A stretch of DNA of 64,000 bases from Cloeon dipterum (lineage: Eukaryota; Arthropoda; Insecta; Ephemeroptera; Baetidae). The notes under the pieces are model-generated. The model was not told the DNA's origin and did no database searches. It saw only the letters and a list, made by a program, of their open reading frames with translations. A program made the translations under genes and the position numbers. Location: the NCBI RefSeq assembly GCF_949628265.1, contig NC_088787.1, positions 23,798,501 to 23,862,500 of the forward strand. The letters are read 5' to 3'. This document shows, in pieces, positions 52,901 through 64,000 of the stretch; positions within the stretch are counted from its first letter, which is position 1; each line of letters opens with the position of its first letter.

Positions 52901-55900
52901 GAAAACGGTCCCGTTTGAATTTAATGCGCGCCACGTTTTCACTACCTAATTAATTTTACTGCAAGATACAATGTAGTAAGGGAAAGAGCAACAGCTAAAT
53001 GTTCCCGTTAACTTGACACAATGAAATTTTAGCATGTTTAATATCACATGACAATCTGCAGAGAAGAATTTCGTCGCGTCAGGAATGGATTTGACATCAA
53101 ACAATACGCTATTTGATGTTTCTTCATCCACTGTTGTTTGATTCGTATCTTTTCCATCCTTGGAACACTCGTTTTGTGTGGGAGTTGAGTGATTGACATC
53201 GCCATTATTTTCGTGTCGCACGCTCGACACTTGACACCAAGCTGAGCTCGAACGTACCGCGTTCCAAGCTCTCGAAATCATCTCGTGCGTGAGAAATGTC
53301 TCTCAGCTAGAATATTTCACACGTATATACCCTCTCTGTCCAAGTGCTGCTATAAAGAGAGAGTCTGGAACGCTCTCTTGCATTGTGTCTAAAAGGGGCA
53401 TTTGAATTCCCGCGGATACAATGGACGCGTGAAAGGCAGATATTGCACACTTTTAATATCAAATACCTCCCATTGTCCGCTTTTATTTCCAATTCAAGTG
53501 GAAATATCTATTTTTTCCGCTTGCCCTCACAGTTGAAACACGACCAAATGAATCTCTTTGCATATTTTGTACGAATATGGCTAAAAGTCACAAATCTCTC
53601 TCCTGTGGGATTTCTCTCCCAAACTAAAATTGTAAATCTCAAAAATTATATTTTTATCTTATCTTTTATTAAATTAATAATTATGATTTTACACACGGCT
53701 TTATAATTATATTTCCTACACGTCACATAAGGCATGCAGGTTGCATACTTAAAAGGACTGATCTTTTTATCTTATGTGATAAGTGATATATTTTATTTCG
53801 CTCGTCATCTATGTTGATGGAGGTTATCGTTATGCTATTTACAACACACAGAAAAAAAACCGTTTGTAAATGATCCCGAACATTTTACTCATGCGTAGTG
53901 CAAATATCTCAAATTAAATTCAAAATTAATTCTATTGCGGATCTGAAGGGTATTTATATCCCATAATCCTTCACATCCAAATGAACTTGAGCTCTCGTTC
54001 ATCTACAAATTTGGTGACAAATTGTTCCATACATACAGAACATAATTTGGAAGCACTAGTCATTGTCAGGCAGTTGCTAATAATGTTGAAGAATGTCGAG
54101 CAAAGGGGGATCATAAAACGGAATTTCAATTGAACATCAAAAGCAATTTTCAATTTAATTAATACAGCCACAACTTTTTCTTTTCAGATTAAATAAATTA
54201 CTGAACAATTTGCAAGTCATAAAAATAATTGGATCGTTTTTGAAAAACATTAGTAGTTTTTTATAATTAATATCAACTAAATAATTAGGCTTTGTCTTTC
54301 CATTTGCTTTCCTTTCACTGTGAAAAGTCGAGTTGAACACGCCGATTGTTCATGAAATATGATCATTATCAGGTCAGTGTCGAGATGTAGCTCTGCCATA
54401 CTGCCCTCGAAGGATGCATATCAAAATGTAGCTGTATCACGCCATCAAAGGGTTGCATCCTCTTAAAAAATCTAAAAAAGTCCTTTTTAATTATTTTCCA
54501 GCATTCGATTCAAATTCTTGTTAAAATAAAAATATTTATAAAAAGTCTCGAATCGTCAACTTAATCATCATCTCACAGACGGTTTTTCAAGTTGGACTTG
54601 TTTTGTCGGCAGATAATGTAGAGGCCAATAAGTGAGAGAAGAGATATAATGCATTTTATTTAATAACATCTAATTTTTATGAATTGTTTTTCCCGTGGAA
54701 GGTTTGATCAAAATTTTTAAGTCAATATCTCTTCACCATCCTGTCACATCACGTAGTCTGTAAATTGAGTCCGTATTTTTCTTCGCGGAGTATCTTGATC
54801 AAATGCAGGAAGAAGTGGCAGTGCGCAGCAAACCTCTCTGCTCTCCTAATATGCCGGCTCCTTCAGCAGAAGCGGCCTTGTTCACGTCTTTGATCCTCGC
54901 GGCAAGCAGGGAGAATAAGTCGGCCCATCGGGAATTGAGAGCGCGAGGCTGGCCTTGCAAGTAAGTTTGCCTGCCTGCTGCTGATGCACCCCTAAGATGG
55001 GTGCATTCCAAGGACGACCTAGAATGTAATAACAGCTGACGGAACAAAAATGTATAACAGCTTCTCAACGGAAATATAAATCGCCATCGGCAAATAAAGT
55101 AAATGGCGTGTCTGGCTCAGCGCAATGAACGCCAGAGACAGGCTATTTTAATTTGATTGCCGAGGGACGTGAATCGAAACACAAAATAGCAGTAAGCAAT
55201 AATTCGATTGATTGAATCGAAGGAAAAGAAATTTATGTACCTAGCTAACCTACAAGCAGTAATTAATATTCCTAAAGAAGATATTTTAAATAAAAAATTC
55301 AAATTCTTTGGAAAATTTAGCTAGCAATCTCTCTCTGCTTCGATCACCAAGAGTAAAATTATAAAAAAATAAAGACAATAAATAACATCATTGCTTGCAT
55401 TTTCAACTTAAATTTCAGTTGACAAAAACGATTATTGGCCTAATTTAGCTTGTAGTAAGACCAGAAAGATTAAATCACGTTTAACTCTCGCTGTAAGTAG
55501 AAGTGCTGGAAATCAGGACTCCAACTTCTTGTAATTCGAATCGCAAATGCTGACATAGCTAGTTTGGAGGAAACCTTAGAAGGAAACTGCTGTATATATA
55601 TTCTCGCACGAGCGCACATACCTTGGCAAAGTTTGCTGTAGGCGCGCTCTGGATAAATAACTTGGCTCGAGCGGCGGCTGCGATGAGTGACGCTGTGTAC
55701 AAACATAGTTTATTATTCTAATTTGCGCGACTTTGCGCGCGCGTGGCAAAGAGATACGCGCGAGCCGAGATGGAACGAAAGATGCTGCGAGGAAACGCCG
55801 CTGAGCAATTCGAAGAGCATTGTTGTTGTTGTTGTTTCTCAGAACATCACTTGCTTGCTGAGTTAAAACTATTTATCTTCCACCAAGTCGCTGAAACTTG

Positions 55901-57736
55901 TCGCCTTGCATTCCTTTATCTCGTACAATTAAATCTGTTTGATATGCCTAATTGAATCCGATTTAAACATTCAGTTGGGAAATAATAAAGTCTATATCGT
56001 GAGATTATGTTTGCTGTCGTTTTAGCTCTTAAATGTTATATACGCTATTTACCCCATTCATTATTGCGGAAACTTCAATATAGATTGAAAATATTCAAAT
56101 AGAAACAGTTAATTCATAATAAAAATATACATTTCATATTTTTTGCTGAACGTTTTGTCTATGGGAAAAGAAATGGCTTGACTATGCAATATATAAAAAA
56201 ATCAAGCAATGGACTATAAATTATGGCTATTTAGATTACAATTTATTATTATAAATTATTTTAAAACCTTTGGAAAACTTAAAACTATTTTTTGTTGCTT
56301 GAATGTTCTCTAAAATATTAATACTGGGCAAAAGAGCTAATAAAAATAGCTAAAGTCTCACAGAAGGTATCAATTATTTATAGGTTGATTTGATGATTAC
56401 AGCAGATATGACCAATTTTTATTTATCTAACGGTCAAAATTTATGATCATTAATTTTATGCTTTCACGTTGGTTTGAAGCTCCGTAAAAAATTGTCGACT
56501 GCTTAAAATTGCGCTGATTCATTACGTAATTTATTTCACAGTTAGTTCACCTCTCTGTCAATTTTAATCAATAGAAATCCCTTGACATTTTCAACTGTCA
56601 CTATGCTCGTCCTCAATAAAGAAATTTTTCGATATGCATTTTTATATGAGCAGTGACAATGATTCTGTGGCGGTCCCCGCCACTTCCTGCAAGTCCAGAA
56701 TTATTTTAAAAATGAATGATGAAATGCTATAGTTTTATTTGATTTCAAAGTCAGCTGCTGTCGTGCGGCAAAACAACACTGCTGGCGCAGCTTGTTCATT
56801 AGGGAAAAGTGCCGTTGGTGAAGGGGGCCAACTCGAGAGATAAAGGCGTTGTAATGGACGCCCGGCCGACGGGCAGGTCATCGCGCAACACATGCTTTCT
56901 CGGCTTCCCGGCTCCTCAGACCAGACAGATAAGCCCGCGAGAAAATCCAATTGTACATCACTCGCATCATAATCCCCCGGCTGGCCAACCCTTTTCGCCA
57001 TTTGTGAAACGAGTAAAAGCATCGTGCTGAGCTCCTCGCTGTCAAATGGCACCAGGGAGTTTAAGAACCTGCTGCCGTCGAGGCCAGATTATGCCTCCAG
57101 AACCGCATCACTGTCGAAATTTAGCAAAGTTTACGATTTAAATTGACAACCCCAACCCTGTGAATGAACTGAGGCGGAAAAATGTGTTTTGGCGATGAGA
57201 GTTTTCCCGTTTACGCGCCGGCGAGAAACTGTAAGGTTTAATGTCCCGCCTGCTCTTGACAGTTTCCATAGCTAAAAAGCAAATAATAGAGAGCTTTGGC
57301 TATTTCCGCGCAGCTACAACGCTGCTCGTCTCCATGGAAACCGTCTTTCCAATGTACAAAAAACACACTTAAGTAAATAATGCTGAAATAATTGCAGTTT
57401 TGAAGCTTACTCGAACTAAAAATAAGCAGCTCATGTTTTTTTGTATGAATATACACAGTAAAAGAACCGTGAAAGCTTTTGTATTAAGTATTTGACAAGC
57501 TTAAATATTATCTTTTATAAATACAAATACTATCAGCAAAATAATTTTCTTCCAATTAGTAGCACATTTGAGCTCTCAGTTTAAAATTGTACTGGACATT
57601 TGAAATTCAAAGATAGATTTCGTCTGTATAATAATAGTTAAAAATATACATAATATCTCATCCCCGATCAAAACTAACAATAAGTGAACAAAAATTAATT
57701 GCGTTTCATGTTTGGCAACGTTTTAAGAGTATAAAA

Positions 57737-57845
57737 GTTGGGCCCAATCTCCTTTGCGGCCACTAGGGCCACTCATGCACCATGTTATCCGCTCAGCGGT
57801 GTTAATGGGAGCTACCTGGGACCCAGTGAGCTCATAACCCAAGGG
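57737..57845 (+). mobile_element. Partial SINE copy
   Basis: The blocks TTGGGCCCAATCTCCT, CATGTTATCCGCTCAGCGGT and GGGACCCAGTGAGCTCATA match the 14.0 kb copy (reverse strand) and, in the central block, the 63.3 kb copy. Only the 3' third is present. Confidence 0.7.
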
Positions 57846-58244
57846 GAGCAGGTTGTAAAAAAATGCGATTAAATGCAGCTTTCTAAATGGATTATGAGCC
57901 ATATTTTACCATATTTCTACTATAATTTCCTGCTCACAACTAGTTAACGGAATCGGGTTGCTGCTTCGATTCATGAGTTTCACTTCCCGTCGAATTTTAC
58001 CAGCAAAATTATATTAACTTTGAGCACATATCATTGTCATACCAACAAGTACATACAATACCAATTACTTTAATTAAAAAAAATCCCGCAACATGAAATT
58101 TGAACGCCCCACCTTGAATAAAGGCTTTTCCCATTGCACCTACAAGTCCCTCCCACTACTGAATTATTTTGCGGCACACTCGACAAAGAGAGCAGAGAGC
58201 TCGCATTGATAGTCCATTTTTATTCTCCAACACACTCGGGCACA

Positions 58245-59422
58245 ATGAAAATACCCTTAGTTTTCGCGGTAAAACAAACTAAACCTTTCAAGCAGAAAAA
58301 CTCAATCAAAACTTGCAGCTCCTCTGTCTTTTACCAGTGGCTTTTTGCCAATCTGACAGTACAACCGAATGCGCCAAAATGGACTTCACCGTGAATTTAA
58401 TTATTATTTTTAATCATTCTTTTTTTAAACCGTAAAATCTTATCCAGAAACTGTCATCGACCTGTTGCATGCACCCATTCAGCACTCTTTTAGATGAGCT
58501 CAGTATGACCAATGGAATGTCACGTTGTAGTCCAAAACCAAATCTTTTGGCCTGGGGAAATTCGTACAAAATAAACACGCTGCAGTCTAAGGACATGAAG
58601 AACTTCATCGACATAACATCAAAGGCCTACAGTGCGTGAGACCATACATTTAAAAGCAAATTGACTACAGAAAGTCTGCACTAATTACAGAAAAAGAAGT
58701 TTGTTCTGCTGGCGTAAGAAAATCTGAACATAATTCTCTATATGATTTTTTATTATATCTTTATTGCAGGCATTCATGAGATGCGTTTTCATCAAGAACA
58801 GTTTCTTTGTAAGCCTTATTCAGAATATACCTATATAGGTACATAACAGTTAATCCTAGAATTTAGGTGATGGAACTATCAACATCCCTAACTTGTCATC
58901 TTATCTTGTGGGCATCGCTCCGAACTCAACGTGGAAAACTATGATGAGTAAAATTTTGGATCCTCTCAATCCAGAGAAAGCAAACTCCTATTCGTTCAAT
59001 GATAGTAGGTCTTTGAATATCGCTCATATGCAAATGTATTTTACGGTCTTGCAGTCGTAGAAAATGATTACGAATACATCGACTGTGGCTCACCAACGGG
59101 AAACATCACCCTCTTGCCACTGATGATGATGCAACTGCTGCAAAGCGAGTTGATTTGGGTGCGTTAATTAATAACAATTTTGTATTTACTTAAGATCTCT
59201 GGTTTTTCATGACCGCATTCGCCTTTTTGTTTCAGATGTGCCCAATGCAAAATTTGTATACTTCTAGTAAGTGCGATATTGTATAATATTGACATTTTGA
59301 ATTCTGATATTTAATTTAAATCCACAGAAAACAAGTGTGAATCTTTGATGAACAATTTTCAGTATTGTGACGACAAAATATTCTCGTCCACGGCAAAAGG
59401 AGTCTTTTACTTCTCTGTATAA
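58245..59422 (+). CDS. Plus-C-like odorant-binding protein, copy 2
   Basis: Exons: 58245-58268, 58319-58390, 58448-58631, 58770-58808, 58867-59004, 59055-59158, 59236-59266, 59328-59422. Every phase fits, giving 228 residues. The signal peptide is MKIPLVFALLCLLPVAFCQ. The mature part shares with copy 1 QSDSTT[DE]C, a CCxxP block, a W-NSY-NLQ-KNFID-SKAY core (spaced motif), QSELIWMCP, NKC, FQYCD-KI and TAKG near the C terminus. After MCP the spacing is ten residues, Cys, nine residues, Cys, as in Plus-C OBPs. Expected role: secreted carrier of small hydrophobic molecules, perhaps outside olfaction. Exons 4 and 7 have the same lengths (39 and 31 nt) as the ancestral forms in copy 1, so the intron layout predates the duplication. 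The split Cys codon at T|GT (58808/58867) is intact here, unlike in copy 1. Confidence 0.78.
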
Positions 59423-60184
59423 GTCCACTTCAGTAAAAACCGGAAAAAATTAGATAATAATACCTGGATTTTTATTTTATGTGAGATAATATCAAGCACA
59501 GAGCACGGTAAATTTTTGCTCATATATATTCAGAACATAATATTATGTTTGTTCTGACGAACAGATTGTTTTGCAAAAGTGACACAAGGTTTACGTGACA
59601 CTGAGGTTATCCAAAAATGCTCACTTAAAGCTATGCATAGTAAATGGATAGTAAACAAATATTCGTTAATTAAAATATATCTAATCAAATAAAACGCCAC
59701 AAATATTGTCATTTTGTTTAAGCAACCTTAAAAATAATTTAATTAAATTATGTAAATTTTACGGTGAGAATAAACAATAAACAAATTAGAACCGGTAAAT
59801 TCAAGATTTTTGAAGAGAGCGCTTTGCCTCTCTCAACTTGTATGAACTGGTCGACATATTTTGTTGACAATATTGAAGAGATATTTTTTTTAACTAAATG
59901 TCTCCGTATTACGGTAAATTCTTTTAAAACTAGTTATATATTATTCAAGGTTTCGATTGTTGCCGAAATTCTATGACACGCAGGCAATGGTTGACCAAAA
60001 ATAGACGTTAGCATATTTATGCTACGGCAAACGCTTGACACGGGTTCCACTGTTTAATTTGCAAAAACAAAAGTCTCTGCCTAGTTGTGAGTGTAACTTT
60101 TGTGGTACAAAGATAATAAGCTTCTAACATTTTGTCATCTGTGGTAAAAATAAAGTCAGTCTGTCGTAAGCTTTTAAGATTGCA
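59423..60184. other. Spacer after OBP-like 2
   Basis: AT-rich, with no exon recognised. It leads into the retrotransposon fragment that separates OBP-like 2 from astacin 2. Confidence 0.5.
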
Positions 60185-61070
60185 ATGCTAAAAAATAGTT
60201 CATACGAGGAGGTTAATCAGAAGACAACAGAAATGAACGGGAAAATTGCACAGTTTGCGGTTGTGAAAAACCTCCGCCTTAATACACAAAAAACAAAGAT
60301 ACTTCAGCTTCAGACGCATACAGCACAAATTCGGCATCTAGTGAAACCTTCCGTGTGGCTAAATTCCGACGAAATTCAAGCGACAGAAAGTGGAAAGATC
60401 CTCGTGTAATTGTGTCTGACACCATGAGCTGGCAAGAGCAATGTGAACGAATTTGCAGTAAGTTGAGAAGCGTTACTAACCATTTTATAAAAATGAGGCT
60501 TCGAGTAAATCAAGAAACCCTGCGTCAAATATAATTTGCCTATGCCCAAAGCCAAATGTTATATACGATAATTATTTGCGGTGACTCTCCCTACTTGCAA
60601 AGGGTTGCTGCAGCACAGAAGAGGATAGTATGGGCAATGGCAGAAAAAAGATCCTAGAATGGGACTGAACACGTATCTTGTAGACCTCTCTTAAGTAAGT
60701 TTGAAATTCTCCCTGTCTTTTGCCTTTACGTATTAGAGTGCGTTAAGTTTGCAAGGCGCACCCTGAAAAGTTTCCAGCAAACAGAGAAGTGTCTGATCTC
60801 TCTGTGAGGTGAACAAGAAAAAATCACCAAGTGAATTAAAATGACCTGCTTCATGTGCCAATAGTGAGTTTGAAGCTAACGATGCAGAGCCTAGCAGTTA
60901 AGCATTCCAAGAATATACAATCATCTCCCGCAGGAAGTGAAAGATATCTCGGATTATAAACGATTCGTAAAAGTGGTGAAAAAATATTGTGCAATTACAA
61001 ATTTTATGACTTTAATGAGAATATGACGTGTGAGTGGAAAGACGTGTGTTTGTAAATGTGTATAGTAGTG
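60185..61070 (+). pseudogene. Decayed non-LTR retrotransposon reverse transcriptase, 3' end
   Basis: The first 225 bp are open (LRLNTQKTKILQLQ, as in the RT thumb of Jockey/CR1-type elements). A frameshift near 60400 moves the homology to another frame: VIVSDTMSWQEQCERICSKL. It continues through RVAAAQKRIVWAM, RPLLSKFEILPVFCLYVLEC and a final DYKRFVKVVKKY block. In-frame stops near 60531, 60655, 60805 and 60832 show it is dead. The 5' part of the RT and any ORF1 are absent, as expected for a 5'-truncated insertion. The exact clade cannot be decided by eye. Confidence 0.75.
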
Positions 61071-61486
61071 TGATTACGTATTTTAAAATTGATCTTGACA
61101 ACTATTCAAAAGTCATTGTAAATTGTATTCCGACTTAATGAATAAAGGAAATTTGAAATTCAAATTGTGAACCAATCAATGACTGAAAAATGGTACACAA
61201 AATCTGTGTTAAATAAATTGATATATTATTTAATATAGCTGTAACAACAGCTGGGCACCTGATGGGTGTGGAATCGTAAAAAATAATGAAAAAATTCCTA
61301 TTATTTTCTGATTTTACGTGTGAGCCAACATCCATTACTCAAATTAACTATAACTTGTTACATAGCAATTATTCTAGTGCTGTTTATAATTTATTAAGAG
61401 CATTTCTGTGTTAATTTCGATTAAACATTCAAACATGTATGCAACGTTAATTTTATTTTACACAATCCACAAATCACATTGAGAAA
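61071..61486. other. AT-rich 3' flank of astacin 2
   Basis: No gene seen. TTTATT at 61452-61457 is a minus-strand AATAAA 30 bp past the astacin 2 stop codon. Confidence 0.5.
61452..61457 (-). terminator. poly(A) signal of astacin 2
   Basis: Minus-strand AATAAA 30 bp after the stop codon. Confidence 0.55.
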
Positions 61487-62777
61487 TTAGAAAATGGTAA
61501 GCCGCTGAGTTCTTCCATTAATACGGCCAAAATCTGGTTCTTCATAGTCGTCATAGCACCCATAGGCCGAAAAGATACGATCAATATCGGAGGCAGACAT
61601 GTTTGTCGCTCGACCAACCTCATACTCATCGGTGACACTCGCTTTGGGCTGAAAACCCCATAATTGTAGTGTTAAGGAGACTCTGTTTTGTTTGATCATA
61701 AATATTGAAATGCGAGTGTGTTAATAAAAAAATAAATATCTAATGAGAAATATTTCCCTTTAATAAATTGTTATAAATACCGTCAAAACCATAGAGGGCC
61801 GTCCTCCTTTGCCAAAAGCATCCAAAGTGTACATCATGACACTACCAAAGTCAAAATTGTACTGCGGAAAGGCGTAAGTGCGGGGCAGCTTATCGAAATT
61901 TGATTTAAATGTAGCATCTATGTTGTCCCACTGGACCTCGACGTAAAGGTCGCGGTCATACCTACTCTGTTCGTGCTCAAAGCCGAGAGCGTGCATAATT
62001 TCGTGAATCGTAGTGGTTGTCTGCAAAAGTAGAGGCAAAATCAATTTTTAGTTTGAAACGTGGTTGCATTCTGCTTACATCATCCAAACAGCCATCGAGG
62101 CTGTTCACGTTCACAACTCTTGCTCCACCAGAACCGTAGCCTAGTTCAGCGAAGCAGCCACTTTGTAATTGCTGAAACGATAGGTAATCGTTGTCTCCGT
62201 CCACCGCTGCACTAAACGTAAGACACGTCTCTGCGGAAATTTCATCCATCGCCTCTATGATGATGCCCTCTTGATCGGCAGCTGACATTTATTTCTTTTT
62301 TAATTGTTAAAAATATGATTTTATTTTGTGAGGAGCCTGTTAATGGTAGCTCAAATCTTTTCTAGAATTGGTAAAAAATTATATTTGAACCAGAAATTAT
62401 GAAAGCAACAAAGTTTTCGTTTGGGGTCCGAAATTTTGCTGAATTATTATTAGCCATATTTAAATTTAAAACTCAAAATGCTTACTAAACTCGCTTGTGG
62501 CTTCGAATTTGTAAGGAATTTCGGTGCTTGGCCAACGTTGCTTCGGCGAGACGAGAGTGTAGTATCCGTTGACAGAGTTTCCCCCAGGTCTAGTTTCTCT
62601 GACTATGTCATGGGGGTTGATGTGGCTTACCGCTGGAACATAATGATCATTTGCCCATTTTTCCTTTCTTCCCGTAGCAGAGGTGCCTGATTTTGCAGCC
62701 ATGCCCGCATCTTGCGGTGCACATGCCACCAACGAAAAATAAAAGAAAATGGAAAGGAAAACAGCAAAGGGCTTCAT
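61487..62777 (-). CDS. Astacin-family zinc metalloprotease 2
   Basis: Exons in transcript order: 62777-62486, 62281-62079, 62020-61781, 61648-61487, giving 298 residues. An in-frame ATG at 62822 would add 15 residues; I prefer 62777 because it puts the signal peptide MKPFAVFLSIFFYFSLVACA at the start. A pro-segment of about 70 residues follows, then RWPSTEIPYKF and the catalytic domain. The zinc site is HEIMHALGFEHEQSR (170-184) and the Met-turn is SVMMY (224-228), so the catalytic set is complete. The domain ends at DIDRIFSAYGC, with an acidic tail and no further modules. Secreted endopeptidase. It shares two intron positions with astacin 1 (THTAD/TADQ junction and just before the zinc helix) but has lost the introns within the zinc-helix region. 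Confidence 0.9.
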
Positions 62778-62822
62778 GTTTCCTGCAATCAAGTTCAGAG
62801 TTGACTGCAATGTTGGTTTCAT

Positions 62823-63230
62823 TTAGGCTGCTCTTTTGGGCAATATACTGTCAACTTATGGTGTGTTTTTCCCCTACCCATTTTAAAGTTTGATAAGCTT
62901 TGACCAATGAGAGTTTCTCTTCGAGCAAAAAACAGCAAAATTCCAAGCGGTTTAAATTTTATTTTTTTAGCATCACACTAGGAATATGTAATATTTAATA
63001 AGTTTTAAGTGGAGATCAGAAATTGTTTAAAATTAAATTTTGTAATTTTCACATTAATGTGAAAATTAGGAGAGTAAATTTAAATGTTTCTCAAGTTGCA
63101 TTATTTCTTTTTACATTCGAAATTGAACAAAATATGCGATGGTATAAAAAGAAAATAATATATAGCATTTGGGTGATATATAACTGTCAGATTCTCGTCC
63201 TAGATATAGCCTTTTTTCCCTTATAAAATC
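62823..63230. other. 5' flank of astacin 2
   Basis: AT-rich. TTTGACCAATGAG at 62902-62914 gives an inverted CCAAT box upstream of astacin 2; TTGACCAATGAG occurs also near 45.07 kb. No other exon seen. Confidence 0.45.
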
Positions 63231-63600
63231 TTTTTTATCCCTGATCGAGGACTGGGAAGGGCGCGCACTGTACTAGTAGCGTGAATGCTGAAACCTGGGT
63301 ACCAGTAACACCGCGAACGGATAACATGGGCGCACCAGGCCGCACAGGGACCCAGTCCACTGAAAGGGCCACTTGCCTCCGAACCGAGGACCTTTTGAAA
63401 CGCTAAGACATTCGTCCCGTGATGCCAAATCATGCATGCTGGAAAGGTGCAAACCAGCAAGTAGCGAGTGTGCCTTAGAGCTAAGCAGCAGGTATGGAGG
63501 CTTTCCAGGCGGTCATCCATCCAGCAACCACCTACAACGCATGCTCTTAACTTCGGTGACCTAACGAGAACCGGTGTGCCCAGCATGCTACGCCCTAATA
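63231..63600 (-). mobile_element. 5S-rRNA-headed SINE (SINE3 type)
   Basis: On the minus strand the element starts near 63600. The head (63597-63492) has GGTTCTCGT, GGTCACCGAAGTTAAG and GGATGGATGACCGCCTGG, the ordered internal-promoter blocks of animal 5S rRNA, with substitutions. The body carries CTGGTTTGCACCTTTCCAGC and CATGTTATCC-x-CGGTGTTACTGG. The tail is GCGCGCCCTTCCCAGTCCTC followed by AGGGATAAAAAAG. The body and tail recur at 3.53 and 29.8 kb. A minus-strand open frame of 158 codons crosses the element by chance. Confidence 0.8.
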
Positions 63601-63739
63601 GACAATCGTTAGTAAAATACACATCGTGCCGAGCAAAATCAACAAAGGTGTCAGGGGGTTGATTACGGCACCGTTTTTTAGCTCGACTTTGAAACACTGT
63701 ACAATGCTTGCCTTATGCCCAGCGTTGCCATTTTCTCTC

Positions 63740-64000
63740 AAGGTTGTGTTGCCGTAATCCGCCCCCTCGAGTTAACCTGACGAGAATACGATTTTGGTTA
63801 CCGATATATGAACGATGTTTACTATTTGGGCGCCCAAATGGGAGAGCGAAGGGAGGAGCCTGAGACATAAAACTACCCCGCACGGAGTGACGCTCTCTCT
63901 CAGTCCTGGATCCCGAGGCAGAGACGACCCTGATTCTCCTAACGTAGGCCGTGTCCGACGCAGGCTCTTGCTCTCTTCCCCTCGCTCAGCCCTAGGGTTA
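63740..64000 (+). promoter_or_regulatory. Possible LTR or Pol II core promoter, cut by the window edge
   Basis: ATAAAA at 63867-63872 lies about 34 bp before TCAGT (63900-63904), a classic TATA-to-initiator distance. The block is G+C-rich beside AT-rich DNA. A word near 63664 (GATTACGGCA) is inverted at 63749-63758 (TGCCGTAATC). It could be the 5' LTR of an element continuing to the right or the promoter of the next gene. Confidence 0.3.

Larger units (their letters stand above)
43625..58244. other. 14.6 kb region without a convincing gene
   Basis: Mostly AT-rich with GC-richer islands at about 49.2-49.5, 50.2-50.6, 51.7-52.4, 55.6-55.8 and 56.7-57.1 kb. I found two related ~110-bp blocks (44.03 and 44.61 kb), a promoter-like word near 45.07 kb, an orphan minus-strand exon candidate at 49.7 kb and a SINE at 57.74 kb. 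The long open frames here show no known motif. A gene with long introns or a non-coding RNA cannot be excluded. Confidence 0.4.

Noticed and set aside
56735-57052. 105-codon minus-strand open frame
   Set aside because: In a GC-rich island, overlapped by another open frame on the plus strand, and without any family signature.
63492-63597. Functional 5S rRNA gene on the minus strand
   Set aside because: The loop and stem sequences are altered, the 3' end is replaced by repeat body, and there is no terminator run directly after a complete 5S.
63221-63697. 158-codon minus-strand open frame
   Set aside because: It runs through the 5S-headed SINE; the sequence is explained by the repeat and shows no protein motif.
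1-64000. CRISPR arrays, operons, ribosome binding sites, tRNA genes
   Set aside because: The window is eukaryotic with spliced genes; I saw no regularly spaced direct repeats and no complete tRNA cloverleaf.

Overview
The window is eukaryotic and almost certainly from an arthropod, most likely an insect. Genes are split by GT-AG introns, many only 42-60 bp long, in an AT-rich background. The gene set fits this: MGST1-like MAPEG enzymes, a full-length death-associated protein kinase, astacins, and two small secreted proteins with the cysteine spacing of insect Plus-C odorant-binding proteins. I cannot name the species. A full-length DAPK argues against Drosophila, which to my knowledge keeps only a shorter DAPK relative.

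Layout. 1-4017 (+): the 3' part of a large secreted EGF / pentraxin / sushi protein (SVEP1-like), rebuilt over 13 exons to its stop codon. 4917-8665 (-): four tandem MGST1-like genes, each with three exons and the same two intron phases. 8.7-15.6 kb: non-coding, with a GC-rich island and candidate first exon at 11.1-11.26 kb. 15632-31521 (+): a complete death-associated protein kinase gene (kinase, CaM-binding-like segment, ankyrin repeats, ROC-COR, death domain), about 1457 aa. Its central intron holds a second GC-rich start exon (20987-21022) that joins in frame to the ankyrin exon and could make a kinase-less form. 32-41 kb: non-coding.

41.0-62.8 kb holds two copies each of two secreted-protein families. 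The first pair is a Plus-C-OBP-like gene (41046-42193, -) and an astacin metalloprotease (42380-43565, +), head to head over 186 bp. The second pair is an OBP-like gene (58245-59422, +) and an astacin (61487-62777, -), tail to tail, with a decayed non-LTR reverse transcriptase fragment between them. The 14.6 kb between the pairs shows no convincing gene.

Mobile DNA: a dispersed SINE-like family occurs at about 3.5, 14.0, 29.8, 37.2, 57.8 and 63.4 kb. The 63.4 kb copy carries a recognisable 5S-rRNA-derived head; the 14 and 37 kb copies have a different, possibly tRNA-like head on a shared body. The last 260 bp may be the start of an LTR or another promoter. All exon models were read by hand from splice signals, frame continuity and family motifs; no alignment or transcript data were available.
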